The notes: generated by a model not told the origin, from the sequence alone. A DNA stretch of 64,000 bases from Psychrobacter sp. P11F6 (GCF_001435295.1 NZ_CM003594.1:2294001-2358000), one strand, 5' to 3'; counted from the first letter of the stretch, positions 36,287 through 46,579 are shown. Program-made: numbers and translations.

Positions 36287-38026
36287 ATGAATATGAGCAC
36301 ATTACTAAAACCAACTGTACTGAGCATTGGATTAATGAGTGTCATAGGTTGCACTACCATGCAGACTGCGCCCAAGGATATGAGCAACTCAGCAACTGTC
36401 TATTACAATGGCAACATCATCACGATGGAGGGCGATCAGCCACAAATGGCTGAAGCCTTAGTCACCCAAGCGGGCAAGATTGCCTATGTGGGCAATTTAC
36501 AAGAGGCGCAATCGAAATATAAAAATGCCGCGCAGATTAATCTACAAGATAAAACCTTATTACCCAGCTTTATCGATCCGCACAGTCATTTTGATATGGT
36601 GTCGAATACCATGGGTCAGGTCAATCTCAACCCGCCGCCTATCGGTCAAGTCGATAGTATTCCCAAAATGATGCAAACGCTAAAAGATTATAAAGTGGAC
36701 AATAACATTGCTGATGGCGACTGGATCTTTGGTTGGGGTTATGATGAAACTCAGCTCGCTGAGGGGCGTCATCCGACTAAAAGCGAAATTGATAAAGTAT
36801 TGCCAAACAATCCAGTGTATTTACAACACACGAGTGGTCATATGGGCGTCGCAAACAGTAAGGCGCTGGCCATGATGAACATCACTGCTAACAGTGAAAA
36901 CCCAGCAGGCGGTAATATTGCTCGAATTAAAGGCTCTAATGAACCAAACGGTCTCGTACAAGAAACGGCGATGTATCCGTTCGTGCGCAATATGCTAGAA
37001 GTGTTAGCGCCGAATCAAGGCAAATTCTTTGAGCAGACGCAAGAGTATTATGCAAAGAATGGCATAACGACGGCGCATAACGGTTCGACAGCTCGAAACA
37101 CTATTCAGTTTTTTCAAAAACAAGCCGATGCAGGCAAACTTAAAATTGACTTGGTCGCACTGGCAGGAGTGAGTGACTTAGATGAGAATTTGGCTGATAA
37201 AAACTTCGTCTGGAAGACCTATCAAAACGGTTTTAAAGTACAGGGTACCAAAATCGTCGCAGATGGCTCGCCACAAGGCAAGACCGCCTATTTTAGCCAA
37301 CCTTATCTCACGCCAGTTCCAGATTGTGAAAAGGACTGCCGCGGTCTACCAAGTGTCAGCCAAGATGAGCTGAACGAGATGTTTGTCAAAGCCTATGCGC
37401 GTGACAATCAGCTCTTTATCCATAATAATGGTGATGGCGCAACCGATATGCTCATCAAGGCACACGAGTATGCGGTCAAAAAGACTGGTCAAGCAGCTGA
37501 TAAAGATCGCCGTACTGTGCCCATTCATGCTCAATTTGCCCGACCTGATCAGCTAGCCGCATTCAAAAAATACAATATGCTGCCGTCCTTCTTTACCAAC
37601 CATACTTACTTTTGGGGTGATGTACACGTTAAAAACTTAGGTAAAAAACGTGCCGACTTTTCAAGCCCGATTGCCACTGCTGATAGAATGGGACTTAAAT
37701 ATACCAATCACTCTGATGACACAGTGACACCTGTCGATCCGCTATTTTCAGTCTGGTCAGCAGTCAATCGCACTTCGCGCTCAGGTAAAATCATTGGTAA
37801 AAATGAGCGAGCGACGCCGTATCAAGCGTTAAAGGCCATTACCAGCAATGCCGCTTATGAGTATTTTGAAGAAGACAGCAAAGGCACCTTGACGCCAGGG
37901 AAACTGGCTGATTTGGTTATCTTAGATGCCAACCCATTAACCATAGAGGCAAGCAAGCTCAAAGACATCAAAGTCATCACAACCATTAAAGAAGGTCAAA
38001 CGATTTACCAACGTCCAGTACAATAG
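36287..38026 (+). CDS. Amidohydrolase-family lipoprotein (YtcJ-like)
   Basis: This 579-residue protein starts with a lipoprotein signal (LSIGLMSVIGC). A composite amidohydrolase (Amidohydro_3) fold follows: LPSFIDPHSHFD with the HxH metal pair, LFIHNNGDGATD and HAQFARPDQ as later metal-site His residues, HSDDTVTP with the catalytic Asp, and a C-terminal GTLTPGKLADLVILDANP strand. It is expected to hydrolyse an amide or cyclic amide outside the cytoplasm; the substrate is unknown. AAGGA seven bases before ATG 36287 and the lipobox fix the start. Confidence 0.9.
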   Translation: MNMSTLLKPTVLSIGLMSVIGCTTMQTAPKDMSNSATVYYNGNIITMEGDQPQMAEALVTQAGKIAYVGNLQEAQSKYKNAAQINLQDKTLLPSFIDPHSHFDMVSNTMGQVNLNPPPIGQVDSIPKMMQTLKDYKVDNNIADGDWIFGWGYDETQLAEGRHPTKSEIDKVLPNNPVYLQHTSGHMGVANSKALAMMNITANSENPAGGNIARIKGSNEPNGLVQETAMYPFVRNMLEVLAPNQGKFFEQTQEYYAKNGITTAHNGSTARNTIQFFQKQADAGKLKIDLVALAGVSDLDENLADKNFVWKTYQNGFKVQGTKIVADGSPQGKTAYFSQPYLTPVPDCEKDCRGLPSVSQDELNEMFVKAYARDNQLFIHNNGDGATDMLIKAHEYAVKKTGQAADKDRRTVPIHAQFARPDQLAAFKKYNMLPSFFTNHTYFWGDVHVKNLGKKRADFSSPIATADRMGLKYTNHSDDTVTPVDPLFSVWSAVNRTSRSGKIIGKNERATPYQALKAITSNAAYEYFEEDSKGTLTPGKLADLVILDANPLTIEASKLKDIKVITTIKEGQTIYQRPVQ

Positions 38027-38161
38027 TTCATGGTAAGCGCCGTATAATAAGCCAAATTTTAGCAGGCGATTTCAAATTGTCATGCCTGCTATTTATTAAG
38101 ATGATGAACCATTGAAACTATTTATTAAAAACATTCATTAAAACTGTTTAAGGAACCCTAT

Positions 38162-39118
38162 ATGAGTACCAACACCGATACAGGTAACGACCACATTCTC
38201 TCTTCCGATAATATTCATTACTTGCATCATGATTTTTTTGAACCAAGCCATGAAAACACAGCGGTAAAAGCCACGTTACTGATTGTCCACGGTATGGCAG
38301 AGCATAGCGGACGTTACGCAGACTTCGCTCAGTTTTTAGCGGATAATGGTATCGCAGTGGCAACTTATGACCATTTGGGACATGGAAAGACCGTCAAAAC
38401 ATCAGCAGATTTAGGTTTTTTTGGTGAAGAGCATCCAGTACAGTCCCTGCTAAAAGACGTCATTGTCATGGCAGATAGCTTAAAAAACCGCCATCCTGAC
38501 GTGCCACACTTTGTAATGGGTCACTCTATGGGCTCGTTTATTGTGCGTAATGTCCTAAAGCACCATGCACACAATTTTACAGGTGCTATTTTGATGGGTA
38601 CAGCAGATGCCAACCCCTTGACTAAAGTACTACTCCCAGTCAATAAAGTACTGGCAAAAGTAGCACCCAAAAAACCAAATGCAATGTTTGCCAAGGTGAT
38701 GAATAAAGTCTTGAATAGTAAGCTTGAAGATCGCATCTCTTCATCAGAATTTGCATGGTTAACTGAAAATCCTGCCGCCATTGAAGCCTATGAAGCAGAT
38801 CCCTTAACGGGCTTTGATTTCACCAATAATGGCTTTATGACATTATTCTTTCTGATGGAAACTGGCTTAAACAAAGGCTGGGCAATGACTATTCCAAAAA
38901 ACTTCCCGATGCTATTTATCAGCGGCGAAGATGATCCTATTGGAGATATGGGTAACGGCATCCGCAAAATTGTCACGCGCTTAAACAAGCAAAATTTCAG
39001 TCAAGTAGATATCCAACTCTACCCAAACATGCGTCATGAGCCTTTGCATGAAAAAGACCACCAAACCGTTTATGAAGATATCTTAGAATGGATAGAAAGC
39101 CATAGCTCAGACAATTAA
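38162..39118 (+). CDS. Lysophospholipase / monoacylglycerol lipase-like alpha/beta-hydrolase
   Basis: This 318-residue protein matches the serine aminopeptidase S33 / Hydrolase_4 family. It has LLIVHGMAEHSGRYADFAQF, VATYDHLGHGKT, the nucleophile elbow FVMGHSMGSF, an acid in SGEDDPIGD and the catalytic His in YPNMRHEPLHEKD. PldB-like enzymes release fatty acids from monoglycerides or lysophospholipids. No signal peptide is present. AAGGAA precedes the ATG. It stands between the amidohydrolase gene and dapD with no clear terminator, so it could be read together with dapD. Confidence 0.88.
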   Translation: MSTNTDTGNDHILSSDNIHYLHHDFFEPSHENTAVKATLLIVHGMAEHSGRYADFAQFLADNGIAVATYDHLGHGKTVKTSADLGFFGEEHPVQSLLKDVIVMADSLKNRHPDVPHFVMGHSMGSFIVRNVLKHHAHNFTGAILMGTADANPLTKVLLPVNKVLAKVAPKKPNAMFAKVMNKVLNSKLEDRISSSEFAWLTENPAAIEAYEADPLTGFDFTNNGFMTLFFLMETGLNKGWAMTIPKNFPMLFISGEDDPIGDMGNGIRKIVTRLNKQNFSQVDIQLYPNMRHEPLHEKDHQTVYEDILEWIESHSSDN

Positions 39119-39261
39119 CAGCAGCGCTCATCTTGGCGGTTAACTCGTTTGCTAAAAGTCGCCAAATTAGCGACAATACGGTAAGCAAGTTTTTACGCCA
39201 AGTCATGCGAGTTATTTAACGATAATATATGCTTTACCTTCCACTAACTTTAGGAACCTTT

Positions 39262-40083
39262 ATGTCATTACAACAAACCATCGAACAAGCCTTTGAAAAA
39301 CGCAATGAATACAGCCCAAGCACGATGCCACAAGACGTGCGTGATGCTATTAATCAAGTGCTTGAGCAACTAGATAACGGCACATTGCGCGTTGCAGAAA
39401 AAAAGGATGGCGAATGGGTCGTCAATCAATGGGCAAAAAAAGCCGTTTTGCTCTCTTTTCGCTTAAACGACAACTATGTTCAGGCAGCGGGCGAACATGT
39501 GCAATTCTATGACAAAGTTCCGACTAAGTTTGCCAACTGGACCGAAGCACAGTTCAAAGAATCAGGCGTACGTGTTGTACCACCCGCTGTTGCTCGTAAA
39601 GGCTCGTTCATCGCAGCAGGCGCGGTATTGATGCCGTCGTATGTCAACATCGGCGCGTATGTCGATCAAGGCGCGATGGTAGATACGTGGGCGACCGTGG
39701 GTTCATGTGCCCAAATTGGCAAAAACGTCCATTTATCAGGTGGCGTTGGTATCGGCGGCGTATTAGAGCCATTACAAGCGAATCCAACTATCATCGAAGA
39801 CAATTGCTTCATCGGTGCACGTTCTGAAATCGTTGAAGGCGTAATCGTCGAAGAAGGCGCTGTTATCTCGATGGGTGTATTTATTGGTCAATCAACGCGC
39901 ATTTATGATCGCGAAACGGGTGAAATTCATCGTGGCCGTGTACCAGCAGGCTCTGTTGTCGTACCGGGTAGCTTGCCATCAGAAGATGGTACGCATAGCT
40001 TATATGCTGCTATCATCGTCAAAAAAGTCGATGCACAAACCCGCGCTAAAACATCAGTCAATGAGTTATTACGTTTAGCTTAG
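39262..40083 (+). CDS. dapD: 2,3,4,5-tetrahydropyridine-2,6-dicarboxylate N-succinyltransferase
   Basis: This 273-residue enzyme performs the succinylation step of lysine and diaminopimelate synthesis. The N-terminal helical domain is followed by a left-handed beta-helix of hexapeptide repeats, with [38 protein letters not shown] and [17 protein letters not shown]. Length is typical. ATG 39262 lies after AGGAA; the frame opens eleven codons earlier without a site. A strong terminator follows. Confidence 0.97.
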   Translation: MSLQQTIEQAFEKRNEYSPSTMPQDVRDAINQVLEQLDNGTLRVAEKKDGEWVVNQWAKKAVLLSFRLNDNYVQAAGEHVQFYDKVPTKFANWTEAQFKESGVRVVPPAVARKGSFIAAGAVLMPSYVNIGAYVDQGAMVDTWATVGSCAQIGKNVHLSGGVGIGGVLEPLQANPTIIEDNCFIGARSEIVEGVIVEEGAVISMGVFIGQSTRIYDRETGEIHRGRVPAGSVVVPGSLPSEDGTHSLYAAIIVKKVDAQTRAKTSVNELLRLA

Positions 40084-40144
40084 TATTTTTGATACTTAGA
40101 GTTTCGTACCCAAACCGTACGGACAGCGACAGATCCTCTTTATT

Positions 40145-40177
40145 AAAGACGCTGAAGAAAACTTCAGCGTCTTTTTT
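40145..40177 (+). terminator. Terminator of dapD
   Basis: AAAGACGCTGAAG, loop AAAA, CTTCAGCGTCTTT and a T run. Confidence 0.93.
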
Positions 40178-40324
40178 GCAGCTTAATAGAGGGTGGTGCG
40201 TTATAATCCCTTTTTTTGGTTTGGCTTTATCCAAACGCAAAACGCCCATACCAGAACTTGCCTTTTTATTACCATTGATAAATGCCTCATCCCATTAGCA
40301 ATCTTTAACTGTATTTGACATATT

Positions 40325-41056
40325 ATGAGTGAATCACTATTACGCACCGCCGCCATTCCTGTCACTGATCCTGAAGCGGGTCTACGTTTGACAGAAATCT
40401 TTTATTCTTTGCAAGGTGAAGCGCTGACCTCAGGCTTGCCAACGATATTTGTACGCTTGACTGGCTGTCCACTTCGCTGTGTCTATTGCGATACTGAATA
40501 CGCCTTTACTGGCGGCGAGCGGCAGTCGCTAGAAACCATTATAGAGACCATCAAAAGCTATCCTTGCAAGCGTATTTGTCTGACTGGCGGAGAGCCTTTA
40601 GCTCAGCCGAACGCCATTGAACTAATGAAGCGCTTACTGAGCGACGGTTATGAAATCTCGCTTGAAACCGCAGGCGCGCTCACGGTAGCAAACGTGCCAA
40701 AAGCGGTCAGTAAAGTCATGGATCTCAAAACGCCAAGCTCAGGCGAAGTCGATAAGAATCTATGGTCAAATCTCGACCACCTCACTCAGCATGACCAAAT
40801 CAAGTTTGTCATCATGAACCGTACTGATTACGACTGGGCAAAAGCTATGTTGATCGAGCATGAGCTAAACGATTTGGTCGGAACGGTTTGGTTCTCTCCG
40901 ATGTTTAATGTCGCAGAGGATATCGGCGACGACGGCAGCCCCGATGTACCTTTGTTGGCGCGCGAACTCGCAGAGTGGATGTTGGCTGACGCTCTGCCCG
41001 TACGCTTCCAATTGCAACTGCATAAAATCATCTGGGCAGATGCTAAAGGCAAATAA
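40325..41056 (+). CDS. queE: 7-carboxy-7-deazaguanine synthase
   Basis: This 243-residue radical SAM enzyme is of queuosine/preQ0 synthesis. The substrate-binding EIFYSLQGEALTSGLPT segment precedes the cluster motif C48, C52 and C55 (CPLRCVYC). CLTGGEPLAQ and a short core without extra Fe-S domains fit QueE. It converts 6-carboxy-tetrahydropterin to CDG. No queC or queD gene is adjacent. The ribosome site is weak. The DMT transporter gene follows after 61 bases. Confidence 0.93.
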   Translation: MSESLLRTAAIPVTDPEAGLRLTEIFYSLQGEALTSGLPTIFVRLTGCPLRCVYCDTEYAFTGGERQSLETIIETIKSYPCKRICLTGGEPLAQPNAIELMKRLLSDGYEISLETAGALTVANVPKAVSKVMDLKTPSSGEVDKNLWSNLDHLTQHDQIKFVIMNRTDYDWAKAMLIEHELNDLVGTVWFSPMFNVAEDIGDDGSPDVPLLARELAEWMLADALPVRFQLQLHKIIWADAKGK

Positions 41057-41117
41057 TAGCCCAATCATCTAAATGGATATTCAACATAAATAGCGACCCA
41101 AGGATAGGAATATAGGT

Positions 41118-42272
41118 ATGGTCAAACTCATTTTATTGGGCTTATTATCGGGGGCATTTTTTAGCTCGACGTTTGTGTTAAACGAAGTTATGAGTGCGGC
41201 TGGTGGGCATTGGTTTTGGTCAGCTAGCCTTCGCTATGCATTTATGTGGCTAATACTCACGGCTATTATAATTATGCAGCATGGTTTTGGGCGTATTACA
41301 GAGCTGATGACTATATTCCGTCAACATTGGGGCTTTTGGTGTATTACGGGCAGTATTGGTTTTGGAATTTTTTATACAGGAATATGCTACGCGGCTGATC
41401 ATGTCGCAGGCTGGGTAGTCGCCGCGACCTTTATGTTTACAGTGGTCGCAAGCCTACTCGTTTTGCTAGCATTCGGACAACGTTTTGATAAAAAATTCAT
41501 TGCATATGCGTTATTAGTATTTGCTGGCGTGGTACTGGTCAATATCAGTGAAGGACTGCATGCTGCTTCTTTGCTAGATGCTGATGCAGTGCCTATGAAA
41601 GATATGCTGCTTTATGGTGCCGTGCCTGCCCTAGTAGCTGCCTTTAGCTATCCCATTGGTAACCAGTTGGTTTGGCAGGTATCTTACAACGCTCGCAAGC
41701 GTAATGCCGCGCCTACTAGCACTCAAAAAATTGATATCCAAGCCAACGAGATTAGTAAAAAAACAACCTCACTTATTACAGAAGCACCTGCGTTGTCAGC
41801 CGATATGAGTTATACGGCGGACGCGGTCGATTCCTTAAACCTTAACCACCCCACTCAAACCTTGCCGAGCTCTTTGCTGCAAACTTTAATCGCACGTATA
41901 CCTGCTATCAAAACCACCCTCCTACAAAATGCCTTTAACAAAGTATGGTTAATGACCTTGGGCAGTCTGCCATTTTGGTTGGTTTTGGGTCTTGTCGTTC
42001 ATCCGGATTTGCCTGATACTAAACAGGTATTCAATACCTTACTTGTGGCTTTATTGGCAGGTGTGGCGGCAACCAGTATCTTTTTATATGCCCGTGAAAA
42101 AGCGGAAACTTCAAGCGAAGTGGCTGGGGTTGATGCCACTCAGGCAAGTGAAGTGATATTTGCCTTAATTGGCGGTATGCTATTGCTCAATAATACCCTG
42201 CCATCAGCTATGGGCTTAATAGGTATTGCTCTGATTATCGTTGGGCTTATTCTATTTGCAAAAGATGGCTAA
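41118..42272 (+). CDS. EmrE-type multidrug/metabolite exporter (DMT superfamily)
   Basis: This 384-residue protein has about ten membrane helices in two halves. The first half opens LLSGAFFSSTFVLNEVMSAAGGHWFWSA. The second includes LARIP-like connector sequence and YAREKAETSSEVAGVDATQASEV before the last helices. A polar insertion of about 65 residues (about 200-265) separates the halves. It matches the putative multidrug resistance efflux family related to EmrE/DMT proteins. The substrate is unknown. It probably follows queE in one transcript, but there is no clear functional link. Confidence 0.82.
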   Translation: MVKLILLGLLSGAFFSSTFVLNEVMSAAGGHWFWSASLRYAFMWLILTAIIIMQHGFGRITELMTIFRQHWGFWCITGSIGFGIFYTGICYAADHVAGWVVAATFMFTVVASLLVLLAFGQRFDKKFIAYALLVFAGVVLVNISEGLHAASLLDADAVPMKDMLLYGAVPALVAAFSYPIGNQLVWQVSYNARKRNAAPTSTQKIDIQANEISKKTTSLITEAPALSADMSYTADAVDSLNLNHPTQTLPSSLLQTLIARIPAIKTTLLQNAFNKVWLMTLGSLPFWLVLGLVVHPDLPDTKQVFNTLLVALLAGVAATSIFLYAREKAETSSEVAGVDATQASEVIFALIGGMLLLNNTLPSAMGLIGIALIIVGLILFAKDG

Positions 42273-42393
42273 ACTACTACCTAAAGTTAGGTTAACTCTA
42301 TTTAAATTATTGATATAAACAACTTCAAAACCAAACTAGTCCAGCCCAGCCCAGCCAATCTATTTTGATGGCCATTATATTGGTAATATAATC

Positions 42394-43029
42394 ATGGTTA
42401 ATGATTTAATTTTTCCTGATATTTTATTATATTTATTAGATATGGTTGGTGTGATTGCTTGTGCGATCGCAGGTACACTGCTGGCACAGCACAAAGGCTT
42501 TGATATTGCTGGCTGTATCTTGGTTGCGATGGTCAATGCTATCGGCGGCGGTACACTACGTGATATGGCGCTAGACCGTCATCCGCTCTTTTGGATGACT
42601 GACCTCAATTATGTGATCGTCATCACAGTGACATCGCTTATTTTACAAATATTCTTTCATCTGTATCATAAGATTGATAAGGCATTGAAGCTGTTTGATG
42701 CCATTGGGTTAGCGGCTTTTAGCGTGATTGGTTTTAAGATAGCATTGACACAAGATATGTCAGCTATTATCGCTATTATGATGGGGGTTTGGACGGCTAT
42801 TATTGGTGGTCTGCTACGCGATATCATCTGTAATGAGATACCACTGTTACTTCAACGCGAGATTTATATCTCTGCTAGTATTGTAGGTTCGATCAATTAT
42901 CTGCTGCTTGACCGTTTGGGTGTAGATGCTGGATTGAATGAATTTATTATGCTGGGCGTTATCTTTGCTGTACGGATGCTAGCATTGCGTTTTGATTGGC
43001 ACCTGCCTTCTATACGTTTGGTAAAATAA
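42394..43029 (+). CDS. Trimeric intracellular cation channel (TRIC/UPF0126) family protein, copy 1
   Basis: This 211-residue inner-membrane protein has two UPF0126 repeats of three helices each plus a seventh helix. The repeat signatures are AIGGGTLRDMALDRHPLFW and GGLLRDIICNEIPLLL. Bacterial TRIC homologues form K+-permeable trimers in vitro; their physiological role (YicG type) is unclear. It is a tandem paralogue of the gene at 43142, with a MITE fragment between them. The ribosome binding site is weak. Confidence 0.88.
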   Translation: MVNDLIFPDILLYLLDMVGVIACAIAGTLLAQHKGFDIAGCILVAMVNAIGGGTLRDMALDRHPLFWMTDLNYVIVITVTSLILQIFFHLYHKIDKALKLFDAIGLAAFSVIGFKIALTQDMSAIIAIMMGVWTAIIGGLLRDIICNEIPLLLQREIYISASIVGSINYLLLDRLGVDAGLNEFIMLGVIFAVRMLALRFDWHLPSIRLVK

Positions 43030-43052
43030 GACCGATTCATATGGTTTAAACA

Positions 43053-43102
43053 CTAGGGCGTGTCCTCAATTCTATCGTTTACTTTCTAAATGGGCTAAAA
43101 AT
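43053..43102 (-). repeat. End fragment of the MITE-like repeat, inverted
   Basis: CTAGGGCGTGTCCTCAATTC followed by sequence close to the reverse complement of the right end of copy 2 (49932-49981), up to about AAATGGGCTAAAAATA. The match stops there and no left end is present. It lies between the two TRIC paralogues. Confidence 0.7.
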
Positions 43103-43141
43103 AATCAGACAATCATCATACAAACTTAGTGAGACTTGCTC

Positions 43142-43807
43142 ATGCTGGCTATCGCATTGAACCCTTCAGCACTAATCACTACGTTTGACCCACGCTCTCT
43201 CATTTATCTTTTTGATATGATTGGTATTATCGCTTGTAGTATTTCAGGCACGATACTGGCAAAACATAAAAATTTCGATGTTTTTGGTTGTTTACTGGTG
43301 TCTATTGTCACCGCTATCGGTGGCGGCACTGTGCGTGATGTCATTTTAGATCGCCATCCCCTATTTTGGATGGTGGATATGAGCTACCTGACTGTTATCA
43401 CCATCTCTTCATTAGTGATGCAAATATTCTTTCACCCCAACTCTAAACGCGTTAATAAGTTCCTCAAACTCTCAGATACTATTGGACTGTCAGTTTTTAC
43501 CTTAATCGGTATCAAGGTTGCCGATAGTATGGGTGCAAATGTGCCCGTGGCATTATTACTTGGGGTGATCACCATTATTGTCGGCGGTATCATCCGCGAT
43601 ATGATCTGCAATGAGATTCCGCTGGTGTTGCAGCAAGAGATTTATATTTCGGCAGCCTTGGTTGGCGGCATCCTCTATTTTGCACTACACAATCTGGGTG
43701 TGACAGCTTGGATTGCTGACATCGCTACTATGGGTACGATTTTTACCTTACGCATGCTCGCTATTCGTTATGACTGGCAGTTTCCAACCATCGAATGGAA
43801 ATACTAA
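43142..43807 (+). CDS. Trimeric intracellular cation channel (TRIC/UPF0126) family protein, copy 2
   Basis: This 221-residue inner-membrane protein has the same two-repeat layout as copy 1: AIGGGTVRDVILDRHPLFW and GGIIRDMICNEIPLVL. The N-terminus is about twelve residues longer. ATG 43142 is chosen over TTG 43136. Tandem divergent copies may form different trimers or respond to different conditions; this is inference. A short inverted repeat (AGCGTC/GACGCT) after the stop lacks a T run, so its role as terminator is doubtful. Confidence 0.88.
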   Translation: MLAIALNPSALITTFDPRSLIYLFDMIGIIACSISGTILAKHKNFDVFGCLLVSIVTAIGGGTVRDVILDRHPLFWMVDMSYLTVITISSLVMQIFFHPNSKRVNKFLKLSDTIGLSVFTLIGIKVADSMGANVPVALLLGVITIIVGGIIRDMICNEIPLVLQQEIYISAALVGGILYFALHNLGVTAWIADIATMGTIFTLRMLAIRYDWQFPTIEWKY

Positions 43808-43880
43808 AAAAGCGTCAACCTTAAACAAAGTCGACGCTATATTTGCTACTGGTTGAGTATCTTATAATAAGATAATGCCA

Positions 43881-45716
43881 TCATTCCTGTACGACTGCTA
43901 AATCCCTTATCATCAATTGTAGACTTTGTTTGCCGTTCCACTCGTTGATGTCTAGCTGAAATAATACATGCACTTTTTCTGCACGATAATCCCATATCTC
44001 GCTATCAAAGTTAAAATAAATTGCTTCAATCGGATATTGCACATCAGGGTAACGCAGCGACAGTTTAAGGTGCTTGTCTTTTAATATCTTAAAGCTTAAC
44101 ACTTCAAAGACCCCGTCAAATATTGGCGGTGCAAAGCCATGACCCCAAATATTGGCATCAGCTAAGTGTTCAGCAAACCACAAGCTAAAGTCACTCGCCT
44201 GCAACGCGCCATCAGTGAATTTTTGCTCAGCAAACACCTCATTATCCATCTGTGCCATGACGTCATTAAAAGCCATAACAAACCCATCAAAGTTACGACG
44301 TTTGATCGTTAAGCCTGCTGCCATCGCATGACCACCAAAATGACTGATTAAATCAGGATGGCGCTCGGCAACCTGCTCAATCGCATCACGAATGTGCACG
44401 CCAGCGATAGAACGCGCCGAGCCTTTGATAAGGTCATCTTCAGCAGTACGCTCTGTATTCGCGGGTGCAAAAACGATACTTGGCAAATAATGACTTTCTT
44501 TTAACCGTCCAGCGACGATGCCGATGACGCCTTGATGCCAATCATCTTGGTATAAAACGATACTGCGTTTATGATTATTATTCGTCTTTTTCTCAGATCT
44601 ATTTTGAACAATAATATCGCCGCTTTCATTGTTATCCGCCGTAGCCTCATCGTCCACGTCTGTATCAGCAGCGGCTAATGTCTGTACGATGCTATCCGCT
44701 TGCGCGCGCATCTCACCTTCTACCTGTCGACGCGTCCGGTTTAACTGCTCAAGCTCTTGCGCCAAACGCTGCGCCGTACTCCAGTCATCCGTCAACAAAC
44801 ACTCAATACCGATGCGCATATTGTCCATACGACCAGCGGCGTTGATACGAGGTCCTAAGACAAACCCAAAATCCTGTGCCTGCAACTGCTTAGAATCCCG
44901 CCCTGCTTGTTCAAGGAGTGCCAAGATACCGAGCGAGCAGCGCCCTTGGCGGATAGCCGCCAGTCCATGATGCACTAAAATGCGATTGTTTTTATCAAGC
45001 ACCCCAACGTCAGCAATCGTCCCTAATGCCACCAAATCCAAATATTGACTCACTTGCACGGTAGATTTACCGGCTTCGCGGCGCAGCTTGGCTAAGCGTC
45101 CAAGCACATAAAATGCCACACCCACCCCTACGAGCGCTTTACTGCTAAAGTGACAATCGAGCTGATTGGGATTAACCACAGCCTCCGCAGGCGGTGTTTC
45201 TTTAGTCGTCAAATGATGATCAGTAATAATCACGGTGATGCCATCGGCTTGCGCACGTGCCACGCCTTCATGGCTTGAGATACCGTTATCGACGGTCACT
45301 ATCACCTCAGGATGATATTTCTCAATACCCAATTCGACAATTTCTGGTGTCAAACCATAGCCGTACTTAAAACGGTCGGGCACTAAAAAGTCAACGACTG
45401 CGCCCATTTTTGTGAGCGCGCGCATCATCAATGCGGTACTGGTCGCACCATCACAGTCAAAATCGCCCACGATAAGGATACGCTGACCGTCATCGATGGC
45501 GACGTCTAACAGACGCACTGCTCCTGTGACACCATGTAGCATTTCAGCTGGCAATAGCGCAGAAAGTTGCGTCTCTAGCTCATCAGGCTGAGTAATGCCG
45601 CGACCTGCGTATAAGCGGGCAAGCGTCAATGATTGGGCGGCAAGTGGTTGCAGCGCGGCGGGCAACTCGTCGATGCGAGTGCTGGTATAACGGGGGGTTA
45701 AATTTAGCATGTGCAT
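43881..45716 (-). CDS. recJ: Single-stranded-DNA-specific exonuclease RecJ
   Basis: This 611-residue 5'-3' ssDNA exonuclease works in recombination and mismatch repair. The DHH motifs are clear: VGDFDCDGATSTALMM, VTVDNGISSHEGV and IITDHHLTTKETPPAEAVVNP. The DHHA1 part has FGGHAMAAGLTI, and a C-terminal OB-type domain ends the protein. An acidic insertion (about residues 353-385, DTDVDDEATADNNESGD) interrupts the region between them and is unusual. Adjacent in-frame ATGs at 45716 and 45710 are both possible. Confidence 0.95.
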   Translation of the reverse strand: MHMLNLTPRYTSTRIDELPAALQPLAAQSLTLARLYAGRGITQPDELETQLSALLPAEMLHGVTGAVRLLDVAIDDGQRILIVGDFDCDGATSTALMMRALTKMGAVVDFLVPDRFKYGYGLTPEIVELGIEKYHPEVIVTVDNGISSHEGVARAQADGITVIITDHHLTTKETPPAEAVVNPNQLDCHFSSKALVGVGVAFYVLGRLAKLRREAGKSTVQVSQYLDLVALGTIADVGVLDKNNRILVHHGLAAIRQGRCSLGILALLEQAGRDSKQLQAQDFGFVLGPRINAAGRMDNMRIGIECLLTDDWSTAQRLAQELEQLNRTRRQVEGEMRAQADSIVQTLAAADTDVDDEATADNNESGDIIVQNRSEKKTNNNHKRSIVLYQDDWHQGVIGIVAGRLKESHYLPSIVFAPANTERTAEDDLIKGSARSIAGVHIRDAIEQVAERHPDLISHFGGHAMAAGLTIKRRNFDGFVMAFNDVMAQMDNEVFAEQKFTDGALQASDFSLWFAEHLADANIWGHGFAPPIFDGVFEVLSFKILKDKHLKLSLRYPDVQYPIEAIYFNFDSEIWDYRAEKVHVLFQLDINEWNGKQSLQLMIRDLAVVQE

Positions 45717-46030
45717 ATTCTACTGGCTTTGGCAGAGGGTCACAATGACAATTTTTGGTGGCTTGGTTTATCGTTTTTTGTTGCAGTACATTGTGATAAG
45801 CCATATTTTAATACTAGCATGGAGCAAATAATTCATACTCTGTGCATATTATACGCATAATATTTCATTTACAAAAACGGTGCATAGCGACTGCATTTTT
45901 CTGCATTTTGCTACAAAGCAATGATTGTATGCCGCTCAGAAATCCATAAAATGGTAAACAACTGAGATACTTGCTATCTATTGAGATTTTTTATTTGATT
46001 TTTTATTTTAACCATTTATAAGGATGTTTT
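45717..46030. other. Divergent gap recJ / DUF697-like gene
   Basis: This 314-base AT-rich region has a short direct repeat of TGCATTTT (around 45890-45910). No ORF or terminator; promoters not resolved. Confidence 0.35.
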
Positions 46031-46546
46031 ATGAAAACCACACCACTGGCTGAAAAACTACCAAATACCATTGACCCTAGCTTGGATCTCGAACAAGTAA
46101 AAAAGGAATGTCAAAAGTTGGTTAAAAAACGCGCCAAATATTCTGCTGGTGTTGCCATCGTTCCTGTGCCATTTTTTGATGTTGCAGTAGATGCAGGTAT
46201 GCTTACTCAACTATTACCTGACATTAGCGAACGATTTGGCTTACTTGAAGACCGTAAGGCAGCAGTTGATTTAGAATCACGAGCCATTCATTGGGGCGCA
46301 TTAAAAGATCGTACTGTCGATTTTGCAGGGTTGATGGCGACACGTGGTATTGTTAAAAAGACCGTACAAGGCTTCGGTGGTCGTATCGCTGCTAAACAAG
46401 TAACGAAATTTATCCCACTAGGGGGTCAAATGGTTGCTGCTACAATGGGCTATATGATTTTCAAAAAAATCGCCAATGACCACATCAATGAGTGTTACAA
46501 GCTTGCAAAAGATATTCAGCAAAAGCAACACGGTAAAAATGTCTAA
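46031..46546 (+). CDS. DUF697-like membrane-associated protein
   Basis: This 171-residue protein has the pattern KKRAKYSAGVAIVPVPFFDVAVDAGMLTQLLPDISERFG, which resembles the DUF697 region found in YcjF-like and GTPase-associated proteins. Two moderately hydrophobic helices (about 39-60 and 130-150, with FIPLGGQMVAATMGYMIFKKI) could insert into the membrane. Function unknown. It is monocistronic, with AAGGA before the ATG and a strong terminator after. Confidence 0.7.
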   Translation: MKTTPLAEKLPNTIDPSLDLEQVKKECQKLVKKRAKYSAGVAIVPVPFFDVAVDAGMLTQLLPDISERFGLLEDRKAAVDLESRAIHWGALKDRTVDFAGLMATRGIVKKTVQGFGGRIAAKQVTKFIPLGGQMVAATMGYMIFKKIANDHINECYKLAKDIQQKQHGKNV

Positions 46547-46579
46547 AACAGTTAAAAAACTGACATCAACTTTATAAAA

